Assembly (NCBI RefSeq): GCF_004801285.1 | Contig: NZ_SSNY01000004.1 | Coordinates: forward strand, 124,001 to 188,000 | Direction: 5' to 3' | Origin: Ollibium composti | Lineage (GTDB): Bacteria; Pseudomonadota; Alphaproteobacteria; Rhizobiales; Rhizobiaceae | Length of the DNA stretch: 64,000 nt | In this document: positions 48,655 to 57,915 of the stretch, one piece after another | Numbering within the stretch: position 1 is the stretch's first letter | Layout: every line of letters starts with the position of its first letter | Made by a program: the position numbers and the translations under genes | The notes under the pieces: generated by a model | Databases searched by the model: none | What the model was told of the DNA's origin: nothing | Seen by the model: the letters and a program-made list of their open reading frames with translations, nothing else

Positions 48655-50298
48655 GTGCCGGAGCAGATCAAGACCATCATCGCCAACCTGCAAGGGTTCG
48701 GTACGAAACGGCTGGCCATCATGGGCGCCATCGCCGCACTGGTGATCGCCGTCGTCGGCATAGCCTCGGTCTATCTCAACCGGCCCGCCTACGAGACGCT
48801 CTATGTCGGGCTCGACCGCGCCGATGTGAACCAGATCGGCATGGTGCTCGGCGAAGCCGGCATCGCCTTCGACGTCGGCTCCGACGGCACCAGCGTGCTG
48901 GTCGCCGCCGGCAACACCGCGCAGGCGCGCATGCTGCTTGCCGAAAAGGGTCTGCCGACCAGCGCCAACGCCGGCTACGAACTTTTTGACAATGTCGGCT
49001 CGCTCGGCCTCACCTCCTTCATGCAGCAGGTCACCCGCGTGCGCGCGCTGGAGGGCGAGATCGCCCGCACCATCCAGTCGCTGCAAGGCATCAAGGCGGC
49101 GCGCGTTCACATCGTCATGTCCGAGCGCGCCAATTTCCGCCGCGACGAGCAGCAGCCGTCCGCCTCCGTCGTCATCCGCTACGCCGGCACCGACGCCACC
49201 AAGACGGCCATGTCGATCCGTCACCTGGTCGCCGCCGCCGTGCCGGCGCTGTCGGCCGACAAGGTGACGGTGCTGGATTCGACCGGCAACCTCCTGGCCG
49301 CCGGCGACGACCCGTCCAACACAAGCGCGGCCCGCTCGCTCGGCGTCGAGCAGACCGTCGAGACGCAGATCGAGGACAATATCCGCCGCGCCCTCAGCCC
49401 GTATCTCGGCCCCGACAATTTCCGCGCTTCGGTGAAGGCCGACGTCAACACCGACACGCGCCAGACCGAGGAGACGATCTACGATCCGAACTCGCGCGTC
49501 GAACGCTCCGTGCAGACGGTGAAGTCGAACGAGAACAGCAACCAGAAGCAGGCTTCCACTCCGACCACCGTCGAGCAGAACCTGCCAGAGACGCAGGCCG
49601 CCAGCACGGACGGCCCGCAGTCCAGCTCGCAGAACGACCGCAAGGAAGAGATCGCCAACTACGAGATCAGTTCCAAGAAGATCGCCACCGTCTCCAACGG
49701 CTACAGCGTCGACAAGATGTCGATCGCCGTGGTGGTCAACCAGCAGCGGCTGAAGGACATCCTCGGCAAGGACGCGACGCCCGAGCAGATCGCCCAGCGC
49801 GTCGCCGACATCCAGAAGATGGTCGCTTCCGCCACCGGCTTCGACGAAAAACGCGGCGACATCATCGACGTCTCGGCCGTCGAGTTCATCGACGGGCTCG
49901 ACGGCGTGCCGCTCGAACAGCCGGGCATCATGGAGCGCATCGGCCACTACACCGGCACCCTCATCAACGCCGCAGCCTTCGTGGTCGTCGTCTTCCTGCT
50001 CGCCTTCTTCGGCCTGCGGCCGATGGCGGCGGCACTGACCGCCAGGCCCGCGGCGCTGGCCGGCCCGAGCTTCGAAGAGGTGCAGCGCTCGCTGCCGACG
50101 CCCGATCCGGCGGTCACCGGCGCCATAGCCGGCCCGGAAACCGCAGGCGCGCGTCCCGTAGTCCAGACCCCACTCGACGACCTGCGCCAGAAGCTCAGGC
50201 CCGCGCCGCAGGAGCGGCTGGCCCGCATGGTCGACCTGAATGAGGAACGCACGGCGCAGATCCTGCGCAAATGGGCCGCGCAAGAGGCGACGGCCTGA
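48655..50298 (+). CDS. fliF: flagellar MS-ring protein FliF
   Basis: 547 residues from a GTG at 48655 with GGGAG upstream. Two membrane helices flank the periplasmic ring domains: LAIMGAIAALVIAVVGIASVYLN (about 21-43) and LINAAAFVVVVFLLAFFGLRPM near 440. Signatures are YETLYVGLDRADVNQIGMVLGEAGI, ARVHIVMSERANFRRDEQQPSASVVI and the C-terminal FliG-binding LARMVDLNEERTAQILRKWAAQE. It heads the fliF-fliH-motB-motC-fliK unit, away from fliG (28.5 kb). Confidence 0.97.
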   Translation: MPEQIKTIIANLQGFGTKRLAIMGAIAALVIAVVGIASVYLNRPAYETLYVGLDRADVNQIGMVLGEAGIAFDVGSDGTSVLVAAGNTAQARMLLAEKGLPTSANAGYELFDNVGSLGLTSFMQQVTRVRALEGEIARTIQSLQGIKAARVHIVMSERANFRRDEQQPSASVVIRYAGTDATKTAMSIRHLVAAAVPALSADKVTVLDSTGNLLAAGDDPSNTSAARSLGVEQTVETQIEDNIRRALSPYLGPDNFRASVKADVNTDTRQTEETIYDPNSRVERSVQTVKSNENSNQKQASTPTTVEQNLPETQAASTDGPQSSSQNDRKEEIANYEISSKKIATVSNGYSVDKMSIAVVVNQQRLKDILGKDATPEQIAQRVADIQKMVASATGFDEKRGDIIDVSAVEFIDGLDGVPLEQPGIMERIGHYTGTLINAAAFVVVVFLLAFFGLRPMAAALTARPAALAGPSFEEVQRSLPTPDPAVTGAIAGPETAGARPVVQTPLDDLRQKLRPAPQERLARMVDLNEERTAQILRKWAAQEATA

Positions 50299-50918
50299 TG
50301 CGCTCGGCCGCCCTGTTCGACCTTCTGCCCGACTTCGGCACGAGACCCGAACCCGCTGAAGCGGCGGCGAAACCCGTCGAGCAGCCGGCGCCCGAGGTCG
50401 TTCCCGAGCCGGACATGGGCACGATCATCGCCGAGGCGGTAGCACGGGCCGAGCAGGAAGCCGAGGCGAGGCTTGTTGCCGCCCATCAGGCGGAGCTGAC
50501 AGCGCAGCTGGAGGCCAAGCAGGCGGAAACCGACGCCTTCCTGCAAACGCTGGGCGGCGACATCGGCGCCGCCGTCGCCGCTCGCATCGACCTCATGCAG
50601 GCGGCTGTCACCAACCTCGTCGCCGACCAGGTCGCGCGCGTCGTCGGCGGCCTGCTGGGCGAGGATTTGCAGAAACGGTCGCTCGCCGCGCTCGCAGGCG
50701 CCGTGCGCGAGGCGATCGGCGACACCGACGCGGTGCGCATCCGCGTCAGCGGCCCCTCCTCGCTCTACGAGATGCTGAAGGCCGCGCTCGGCGAGCGTGC
50801 GGCGAACCTCGACTTCACCGACGCTCCGGGCTTCGACCTCACCGTCGCCATCGACGACGCCGTCTTCGAGACGCGCATGGCCGAATGGTCCGCCGCATTG
50901 TCCGAGGTGTTGGCATGA
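50298..50918 (+). CDS. fliH: FliH-like flagellar export regulator
   Basis: 206 residues from the ATG at 50298, sharing a base with the fliF stop. An acidic/proline-rich N-terminus, then a helix (MGTIIAEAVARAEQEAEARLVAAHQAELTAQLEAKQAETDAFLQTLGGDI) and a C-terminal domain (VTNLVADQVARVVGGLLGEDLQKRSLAALAGAVREAIGDTDAVRIRVSGPSSLYEMLKAAL) of FliH/YscL type. FliH binds FliI and couples it to the export gate. Sequence similarity in this family is low, so the name rests partly on position. Confidence 0.8.
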   Translation: MRSAALFDLLPDFGTRPEPAEAAAKPVEQPAPEVVPEPDMGTIIAEAVARAEQEAEARLVAAHQAELTAQLEAKQAETDAFLQTLGGDIGAAVAARIDLMQAAVTNLVADQVARVVGGLLGEDLQKRSLAALAGAVREAIGDTDAVRIRVSGPSSLYEMLKAALGERAANLDFTDAPGFDLTVAIDDAVFETRMAEWSAALSEVLA

Positions 50919-52297
50919 GCATGGCCGGAGCGGCTGAGGAGAAGCACGAGATCATCATCGTGCGGCGCGGTCACGACGATGACGACGAGGGTCATCACGG
51001 CGGCGTCTGGAAGATCGCCTTCGCCGACTTCATGACGGCGATGATGTGCTTCTTCCTGGTCATGTGGCTCATCAACGCCGCCAACGAGCAGACCAAAGCC
51101 GCCGTCGCTTCCTATTTCAACCCGATCAAGCTGATCGACCGCAATTCCAGCCGCAAGGGACTGGAGGATCTGGGCAACGGCCCCTCCCCGGTCGGGATGA
51201 CCGCGCGCAATCCCATTCCCGACGCCGACAAGAACGGCAAGAGCGGCAAGGACGGCACCGCTCCCCAGGACAACGACGAGGGGCAGAAGGAAGAAAGCAA
51301 GAAGTCCGACCAACAGCTGTTCGCCGATCCCTATGCGGTGCTGGCCGAAATCGCCTCCGACACCGGCATCATGCAGAACGTCAGCAAGAAGGGCGACGGC
51401 GGCGCGCAAGAGGCCGGCCCCGCTTCCGGCGCCGATGGCGGCCAGTCCTACCGCGATCCGTTCTCGCCCGACTTCTGGTCGCAGCAGGAAACGACACCTG
51501 CCGCCGAGGCGAGCGCCGCCCGCGCCAGGATCGACGGCGAACCGGCCAAACCCGGCGACAAGATAGCCGAGGTCGCCGTTCCCGAAGTCAAAGCGGTGGC
51601 GCCGGCAGCCCAACCTGAAAAGATGCCGGCACAGCCTTCGCAGATGACGGGGGCAGGCAAAACGGAACAGGTTGCGGCGAACGCACCGAAAGAGATCCGG
51701 CCGGCCGCCGCATCCGCCGACAGGATCGAGGCAGACAGCGGCCCGACCGCCGCCAAGCCGACCGAGAGCGGGCCGGCCAAAACCGAAGCGGCGAAACCGG
51801 ACGGGAACGAGGCGCCGAAAGGTCCGTCCGCTGCCGCGCTGCGCGCAGCCGCCGAGGTCAGCCGGGAAATCGCCGATACCTTCAAGCTGAACGACAAGAT
51901 GCTGAACGGCATTTCCGTCGAGGCCACCGACAAGGGCGTCGCCATCTCGATCACCGACCAGCTCGATTTCGGCATGTTCGAGATCGGTTCGGCCGTACCC
52001 AGCCGCGACCTTGTGCTGGCGATGGACAAGATCGGCCGCATCGTCAACGCGCAGAAAGGCTCAATCTCCATCGAGGGGCATACCGACGCTCGCCCCTTCC
52101 ACTCGGCCACCTACGACAACTGGCGCCTGTCCACCGCGCGCGCGCATGCCGCTTATTACATGCTGGTGCGCGGCGGCGTCGACGAAGGCCGCATCTCCGA
52201 AGTGGCGGGCTTCGCCGACCGCCGGCCGAAGGACAAGGCCGACCCCTATGCTGCCGTGAACCGCCGCATCGAGATCATCCTGGAGACGGGAGGATGA
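50915..52297 (+). CDS. motB: flagellar motor stator protein MotB with long linker
   Basis: 460 residues from the ATG at 50915 overlapping fliH. One membrane helix WKIAFADFMTAMMCFFLVMWLINAANEQTK carries the proton-binding Asp at 38. A linker of about 240 residues, rich in Ala, Pro, Lys and Glu, leads to the OmpA-like peptidoglycan-binding domain (GSISIEGHTDARPFHSATYDNWRLSTARAHAAYYMLVRGGV to NRRIEIIL). Enteric MotB is about 300 residues; the linker accounts for the excess, as in other rhizobia where MotC joins it. Confidence 0.95.
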   Translation: MSMAGAAEEKHEIIIVRRGHDDDDEGHHGGVWKIAFADFMTAMMCFFLVMWLINAANEQTKAAVASYFNPIKLIDRNSSRKGLEDLGNGPSPVGMTARNPIPDADKNGKSGKDGTAPQDNDEGQKEESKKSDQQLFADPYAVLAEIASDTGIMQNVSKKGDGGAQEAGPASGADGGQSYRDPFSPDFWSQQETTPAAEASAARARIDGEPAKPGDKIAEVAVPEVKAVAPAAQPEKMPAQPSQMTGAGKTEQVAANAPKEIRPAAASADRIEADSGPTAAKPTESGPAKTEAAKPDGNEAPKGPSAAALRAAAEVSREIADTFKLNDKMLNGISVEATDKGVAISITDQLDFGMFEIGSAVPSRDLVLAMDKIGRIVNAQKGSISIEGHTDARPFHSATYDNWRLSTARAHAAYYMLVRGGVDEGRISEVAGFADRRPKDKADPYAAVNRRIEIILETGG

Positions 52298-53712
52298 GAC
52301 GGATCGCGGGGCTTTGCCGCGCCGCCGGCTTCCTGCTGACAATGGCCGCGGGCACCGGTGCCGGCCACGCCACGGAGGCGCTGGCGCCCTACCAGATGGT
52401 GCGCTCGCTGCAACTGGTGCAGGACCGTATCGCCTCCGGCGACCAGGCGGCGCTGCCGATGCAGGCCAAGCTGCTCGAACTGACCGACGCGCGCCTGCGC
52501 AAGCTGAGCGCCGAGGACCTGAAGGACCCGAAGAACCTGCGCGCGCTTCTGGTCTACGGCATGAGCGGCGGCAATCCCGCGACCGTCAAGGCGGCGACCG
52601 CGCATATCGAGATGGATGCCGGCATGCAGGCGATCTCCACCGGCATCCTCGCCTATCTTGGCGGCCGCCCCGCCGATGCCATCGAGGCGCTGAAGCCGGT
52701 CGACCCGATGACGCTGCCGAGCGATCTCGGCGCCTTCGTCGCCCTGGTGAAAGGCTCGCTGCTCGCCGGCGAGGACCCGGCACAGGCGCTCCCCCTTCTC
52801 GACAGGGCGAGGTTGCTCAGCCCCGGCACTCTGGTGGAGGAAGCGGCACTCCGGCGCACGATCGGCATCACGGCGGCGAACGGCGACGCCGCCCGCTTCG
52901 CCCATGCCTCCACCCAGTATGTCCAGGGTTACCTGCATTCGCCCTATGCCAGCCAGTTCGCCGACTCTTTCGTCTCCGGCGTCATTTCCATGGACCAGGC
53001 GCTCGGCCGCGACAGGCTCGCCGACATCACCTCCATGATGGACGCCGAGCGCGCTCGGGTGATCTATCTGCGCATCGCCCGCCGCGCCGCCATCGACGGC
53101 CTGAACGACCTGTCCGCCTTCGCCGCCGCCAAGGCCGAGCAGAAGCGCGGCAAGGACACGGACAACGATCCGCGCGCGGCTCTCTATGCCAGCCTTTCGG
53201 CGGTGACGTCGGCGACGGTCGACGACCTGCGCGAGACGTTGAAGACGATCGACCGCAGCCGTCTGTCCGAGAGCGACCGCGCTTTGTTCGATGCCGCCGA
53301 GGCTGTCACCCGCGAGATCGTCGCCCCGCCTCCCGCCGGCACCACGGCGCCGGTGCCGCCACTGGCCGAGGCCGTCCCCTCGACCGCCCGGCCTGCCGCC
53401 GCCGATCTCGCGGATGCGAAAAGCCCTGCCGCGCAGGAATCGACGGACGACCTGCCGCCGGTCGAGGGCGCGGTCTCCGAACGCCCGGCCGAGCAGGCAG
53501 TGTCCGAGCAGGCCACGTCGGAGCCCGCCGGCGAACAGGCCGCCGCGCAGCAACCTGTCGCCGACGCATCCCCGCCGGCTACCGAACCTGCACCCGTGAC
53601 ATCGGATGCCTCCGCGGGCAGGCAACCCGCCGATGCCGCGGACGCGACCATCGCCGACGCGCGACGCAAGCTCGATCAGATCGACCAGATGCTGGGAACC
53701 TCCCCCCAATGA
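52294..53712 (+). CDS. motC: periplasmic motility protein MotC
   Basis: 472 residues with a signal peptide (GLCRAAGFLLTMAAGTGAGHA). The helical body starts LAPYQMVRSLQLVQDRIASGDQAALPMQAKLLELTDARL, includes LLVYGMSGGNPATVKAATAHIEM and VLAGEDPAQALPLLDRARLLSPGTLVEEAALRRTIGI-like segments (ASLLAGEDPAQALP here), and ends with a Pro/Ala/Glu-rich tail. In Sinorhizobium MotC is a periplasmic partner of MotB needed for rotation; its chaperone MotE is at 41.8 kb. Overlaps motB and fliK by four bases each. Confidence 0.95.
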   Translation: MRRIAGLCRAAGFLLTMAAGTGAGHATEALAPYQMVRSLQLVQDRIASGDQAALPMQAKLLELTDARLRKLSAEDLKDPKNLRALLVYGMSGGNPATVKAATAHIEMDAGMQAISTGILAYLGGRPADAIEALKPVDPMTLPSDLGAFVALVKGSLLAGEDPAQALPLLDRARLLSPGTLVEEAALRRTIGITAANGDAARFAHASTQYVQGYLHSPYASQFADSFVSGVISMDQALGRDRLADITSMMDAERARVIYLRIARRAAIDGLNDLSAFAAAKAEQKRGKDTDNDPRAALYASLSAVTSATVDDLRETLKTIDRSRLSESDRALFDAAEAVTREIVAPPPAGTTAPVPPLAEAVPSTARPAAADLADAKSPAAQESTDDLPPVEGAVSERPAEQAVSEQATSEPAGEQAAAQQPVADASPPATEPAPVTSDASAGRQPADAADATIADARRKLDQIDQMLGTSPQ

Positions 53713-55115
53713 CCGTCACCATGACCACGACCCCTCCTGGCATGGCGACCGGCCCTTCGGGCTCCGCGCCGGCACGCGAGCCAGCACCGGGCGAACCCGC
53801 CTTCCGCGACGTGCTCGACGGCAAGGATCGATCCACGGCGGATACGAAGACAACGCCGGAAAGTGCCGCCCGCATCCGCTCGGACGAGGACGGCCGGGCA
53901 GCCGGTGCGGCGCACGAAAAACATCGCCACGGCAAGCACCGGGATGACGCCGATACGGCGCAGGACACACCGCCGCTGCGCGACAGGCTGCCGCTGCTGA
54001 TCAGCCTGAACCGTCTCGGCGCCGCCAAGGATGGACAGCCCGGCGCAGTGGACGACGGCAAGCGCAACGAAGCTGCCGACAAAAATGCGACCGTGGACGA
54101 CGGCACGGCAATCGCCGCGTCGATGATGCTCGATGCGGCGGCCGGCAATTCCGCCAAGGCTGGCGAACGGAAGGCGGATGCCGCCTCGCCCGCCGAACGG
54201 ATTGCCCAGCAGGACCCGCCTGCCGGAAAGACGGAACCCGAAGCGAAAACGCATCCCGCGACGGCGCAAGCCGCCGACGCGGCCACTCGCGCCGCAATCC
54301 ATCTCCAGCCGGAACAGGCAGCGGCGGGCAAGCGCCTGGCGCTGCCTGGAGCGGCCGTTGCCGGGACCTCGGAAACAGAGGGGGTCACCGACGCGCCCCT
54401 GACGGACGCCAGCGACGCCTCGAAAGACGCTCCCCCGCCACGCATCCGCGAAGTCTCGCCGGAACGGAAAGGCGCAGACGGCGATGCGTCGCAGCAGCGC
54501 GCCGGCGAGCGCCGCCAGGACGAGACCTTGCGCACCGTCGCGGTCACTGCCAGCCAGTCCTTCGCGGCGCCCGCTTCCCACCCGATGAGCCAGACGACGG
54601 CCGCGCTTGTCGCCACCATTTCCGCCGACAACGGCTTCAGGCAGGCCGCCGCGATGCAGGCGGCCACCCCCTCTGTTGCCCTTCCGACACACGTCCTCAA
54701 GATCGAGCTCCGCCCCGCCGACCTCGGCTCCGTCACCGCCAGCCTGCGCATGACGGGACAGCAATTGACGGTTGAGCTGAAGCCCGAGACGCATGAGGCC
54801 TATCGCCGTCTGGAAGCGGAGAAGGACGACATCGCCAAGTCGCTGAAACGCCTCGGGCTCGGCGTCGACAGCGTCACCGTCCTGCAACCACAGATGGCGG
54901 CAACGCCTGCCGCACGCGCCGATGCGGCATCGTCGGCGACCGCGGCACCCTACCGCGACTCCTCGTCCTTCCAACCTGGCAATCCGAACGGCGACGGAGC
55001 GGCCGGACGGCAGGCGGGCCACCAATCGGAAAGGAACGGCAATGACGGCAGGCAGGACGCCCCGCGCAACGCGCAGGCTTCTCGCATCGGCACTGGCGGT
55101 AATCTGTTTATCTAG
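53709..55115 (+). CDS. fliK: flagellar hook-length control protein FliK (MotD)
   Basis: 468 residues from the ATG at 53709. The N-terminal three quarters are low-complexity (Ala, Asp, Glu, Lys, Pro rich). The FliK C-terminal domain begins at about 335: LPTHVLKIELRPADLGSVTASLRMTGQQLTVELKPETHEAYRRLEAEKDDIAKSLKRLGLGVDSVTV. It measures hook length and triggers the FlhB switch. The gene was called motD in Sinorhizobium. It overlaps motC by four bases and the transglycosylase gene by 74. Confidence 0.93.
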   Translation: MTVTMTTTPPGMATGPSGSAPAREPAPGEPAFRDVLDGKDRSTADTKTTPESAARIRSDEDGRAAGAAHEKHRHGKHRDDADTAQDTPPLRDRLPLLISLNRLGAAKDGQPGAVDDGKRNEAADKNATVDDGTAIAASMMLDAAAGNSAKAGERKADAASPAERIAQQDPPAGKTEPEAKTHPATAQAADAATRAAIHLQPEQAAAGKRLALPGAAVAGTSETEGVTDAPLTDASDASKDAPPPRIREVSPERKGADGDASQQRAGERRQDETLRTVAVTASQSFAAPASHPMSQTTAALVATISADNGFRQAAAMQAATPSVALPTHVLKIELRPADLGSVTASLRMTGQQLTVELKPETHEAYRRLEAEKDDIAKSLKRLGLGVDSVTVLQPQMAATPAARADAASSATAAPYRDSSSFQPGNPNGDGAAGRQAGHQSERNGNDGRQDAPRNAQASRIGTGGNLFI

Positions 55116-55635
55116 CTTGGCGGCCGGGCCGGCAAAGGCCGCCGCCAACCCATGCGAGGCGGAAATCCTGCGCGCTGCCGACCGCTACGGCATTCCGGCC
55201 GGCATCCTCTACGCGGTCGGCCTGACGGAAACCGGCAACAAGGGCAGCCTCCAGCCCAACGCCTTGAACATAGAAGGAAAAGCCGTCTTCCCGCGAAGCC
55301 GATCGGAAGCGCTGGCGGACTTCGAGCGGGCACGCAGCGACGGCAAGACGCTGATCGATCTCGGCTGCATGCAGATCAACCATCACTACCACGCCTCGCA
55401 GTTCCGCAGCGTGGCCGACATGCTCGATCCGCATCGCAACGTCGACTATGCAGCCCGCTTCCTGGCCAGCCTTCATGCCCGCCACCAGACATGGTCGATG
55501 GCGGTCGCCCGCTACCATGCCGGCCCCGACAACGATCCCGCGCAGAAGGTCTATGTCTGCCGCGTCATCGCCAACATGGTCGCCGTCGGCTTCGGCAAAT
55601 GGACGGCCAACGCCCGCACCTTCTGCAAACCGTAA
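55042..55635 (+). CDS. exported lytic transglycosylase (flagellar cluster)
   Basis: 197 residues from the ATG at 55042 (AAAGGAAC upstream), inside the fliK 3' end. A Tat-like or Sec signal (TRRLLASALAVICLSSLAAGPAKAA) precedes a compact SLT domain: NPCEAEILRAADRYGIPAGILYAVGLTETGNKG with the catalytic Glu in TETG, then LIDLGCMQINHHYHASQF and MAVARYHAGP. It should cut peptidoglycan so the rod can pass, the job done by FlgJ in enteric bacteria. Confidence 0.92.
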   Translation: MTAGRTPRATRRLLASALAVICLSSLAAGPAKAAANPCEAEILRAADRYGIPAGILYAVGLTETGNKGSLQPNALNIEGKAVFPRSRSEALADFERARSDGKTLIDLGCMQINHHYHASQFRSVADMLDPHRNVDYAARFLASLHARHQTWSMAVARYHAGPDNDPAQKVYVCRVIANMVAVGFGKWTANARTFCKP

Positions 55636-55849
55636 GTTGCACGATCTGCCGCGCCGAATAAAGCTGACGGCATCTCGGACGACGAACGGCAGCCACCCTG
55701 CCGACGCTTACATATTTGTCGGATAATACAACCATAGCGATTCCCGACTCCCAAGAAACTATCCGCAAGATTTGATGGTGGTCACGATTCCCGGCCGCGA
55801 TTACCCATTGTTGCAACGGGGCATAAAAGTTGATTCGGAGGGCGGGCCG

Positions 55850-56518
55850 ATGATCGTGATCGTTGACGAGCGCGAACTGGTGACGGAAGGGTATCATTCC
55901 CTTTTCGATCGCGAGGGCGTGGCGAGCGCCGGCTTCGCGCCGGGCGAATTCGGGGAATGGGTCGAGAGCGCGCCCGAAGACGACCTAAAATCGGTCAGCG
56001 CCTTCCTCATCGGCGATTGCCGCGAGGGCTCGGTCTCGCCGCGCCAGATCCGCGGCCGTACCGGCGCCCCGGTGATCGCGCTCAGCGAACAGAACTCGCT
56101 CGAAAACACGCTACGCCTGTTCGAATCCGGCGTCGACGACGTCGTGCGCAAGCCCGTCCACATCCGCGAAATCCTCGCCCGCATCGCCGCCATCAGCCGC
56201 CGCGCGCAGGACGAGGCCGCCTACACCGAAATCGGCGCCATGCGCATCTTCATGGACGGCCGCGACCCCGAGATCGACGGCGAGCCGCTGCCCCTGCCGC
56301 GCCGCGAGCGCCGCATCCTCGAATATCTCGCCGCCAACCGGGGCCGGCGCGTCACCAAGACCCAGGTCTTCAACGCCATCTACGGCATCTTCGACGAAGA
56401 GGTCGAGGAGAACGTGGTGGAAAGCCACATCAGCAAGCTGCGCAAGAAGCTGCGCGAGAAGCTTGGCCACGATCCCATCGATTCGAAGCGCTTCCTGGGC
56501 TACCGGCTGGTAGCCTGA
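55850..56518 (+). CDS. ftcR: OmpR-type flagellar transcriptional regulator FtcR (Rem)
   Basis: 222 residues from the ATG at 55850, with GGAGGG upstream. The receiver domain keeps Asp56 (LIGDC), Ser79 (ALSEQ) and Lys101 (RKPV), but the acidic pair near the N-terminus is VDERE. The winged helix ([59 protein letters not shown]) is OmpR-like. In Brucella and Sinorhizobium this regulator is class IB, activated by VisNR, and drives flgE and other operons. No histidine kinase is adjacent. It stands directly before flgE. Confidence 0.95.
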   Translation: MIVIVDERELVTEGYHSLFDREGVASAGFAPGEFGEWVESAPEDDLKSVSAFLIGDCREGSVSPRQIRGRTGAPVIALSEQNSLENTLRLFESGVDDVVRKPVHIREILARIAAISRRAQDEAAYTEIGAMRIFMDGRDPEIDGEPLPLPRRERRILEYLAANRGRRVTKTQVFNAIYGIFDEEVEENVVESHISKLRKKLREKLGHDPIDSKRFLGYRLVA

Positions 56519-56618
56519 TGCGGCCTGCCCGTTCGCATCGCCCCGGCCGCGACAGCTTCGCGCAAGACAGGACGCGTATCCTGAAGGCCGCTCTTTCGCG
56601 GTACCAGGAGACGTTTCG

Positions 56619-57875
56619 ATGAGCTTGTATGGAATGATGCGAACCGGCGTTTCCGGCATGAACGCCCAGGCCAACCGCCTGTCCACCGTCGCCGACAACA
56701 TCGCCAACGCCGACACCACCGGCTACAAACGCTCCTCTACCGAATTCTCCACCCTGGTCATGCCGACCACCGGCGGCGCCTACAATTCCGGCGGCGTCAC
56801 CACCACGGTGCGCTCCTCGATTTCCTCGCAAGGCGTGCTGCAATACACGACTTCAGTGTCCGACCTCGCCGTCAACGGCGACGGCTTCTTCGTCGTCCAG
56901 GACGCCAGCGGCACGCCTTACCTCACGCGCGCCGGCGCCTTCGTGCCGGATGCCGAGGGCAGGCTCGTCAACGCGGCCGGCTTCCAGCTGATGGCCTACA
57001 GCTTCGAGAACGGCGTGCCGGCGGCGACCGTGAACGGCTTTGAAGGCCTTGTGCCGGTGGTCATTTCCGAGCAGGGCATGACGGCGACGCCCAGCACCGA
57101 GGGCAGCTTCGGCGCCAACCTACCCGCCTCGGCGACGCCCGTCGCGGCGGGCGACCTGCCCTCCACCAACAGCGCGACGGCGCAGTACACGGCCAAGTCC
57201 TCGCTGGTCGCCTACGACAACCTCGGCAACAAGGTGCTCCTCGACGTCTACTTCACCAACACCGGCGCCGGCAGCTGGCAGGTTTCGGTGTTCGACCAGT
57301 CGAAGGCGACGCCCGGCACCTCCTTTCCCTATACCGGCGGCGCGCTCGGCTCGGCCAATCTGAGCTTCGACATGACCACCGGCAAGCTGACGGGCGCCAC
57401 CGACAGCGTTTCCTTCACCGTGCCCAACGGCGCGGCCATGACGCTCGACCTGTCGACGCTGACCCAGCTGGGCGCCGCCTACACGCCGACCGAACCGACG
57501 GTGAACGGCAACGCTCCCGGCACCATCGACAAGGTCGAGATCAGCAAGGACGGCACCATCTACGCCCGCTACAAGGACGGCTCCTCCAAGGCGCTCTACA
57601 AGATCCCGCTGGCCGACGTCACCAGCCCGGATCAGCTCTCGGCGCTCGCCGGCAACGTCTACGCGCAGAGCTCGGAATCGGGTGCCGTCACGATCGGTTT
57701 CGCCAATCAGGGCAAGGCCGGGGCGATCATTTCGGGCGCGCTGGAGAACTCCGACGTCGACATCGCCGAGGAACTCACCTCGATGATCGCGGCGCAGCGC
57801 AGCTACACGGCCAATTCCAAGGTGTTCCAGACCGGTTCCGACCTGATGGACGTCCTCGTCAACCTCAAGAGATGA
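56619..57875 (+). CDS. flgE: flagellar hook protein FlgE
   Basis: 418 residues with AGGAG before the ATG. SLYGMMRTGVSGMNAQANRLSTVADNIANADTTGYKRSSTEFSTL at the N-terminus and ALENSDVDIAEELTSMIAAQRSYTANSKVFQTGSDLMDVLVNLKR at the C-terminus are diagnostic, with a long beta domain between. It is the first structural gene after ftcR; the 100-base gap holds the presumed FtcR-dependent promoter. Confidence 0.97.
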   Translation: MSLYGMMRTGVSGMNAQANRLSTVADNIANADTTGYKRSSTEFSTLVMPTTGGAYNSGGVTTTVRSSISSQGVLQYTTSVSDLAVNGDGFFVVQDASGTPYLTRAGAFVPDAEGRLVNAAGFQLMAYSFENGVPAATVNGFEGLVPVVISEQGMTATPSTEGSFGANLPASATPVAAGDLPSTNSATAQYTAKSSLVAYDNLGNKVLLDVYFTNTGAGSWQVSVFDQSKATPGTSFPYTGGALGSANLSFDMTTGKLTGATDSVSFTVPNGAAMTLDLSTLTQLGAAYTPTEPTVNGNAPGTIDKVEISKDGTIYARYKDGSSKALYKIPLADVTSPDQLSALAGNVYAQSSESGAVTIGFANQGKAGAIISGALENSDVDIAEELTSMIAAQRSYTANSKVFQTGSDLMDVLVNLKR

Positions 57876-57915
57876 GTGGCCGCGGCGGCGCGGCGATTGA
57901 AAGACGCTAAGAAGA

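Noticed and set aside
52314..55115. A 933-codon plus-strand open frame running through motC into fliK
   Set aside because: Only its last 468 codons, from the ATG at 53709, are coding (fliK). The upstream part is an out-of-frame reading of motC with typical Arg/Pro/Ala-rich nonsense.
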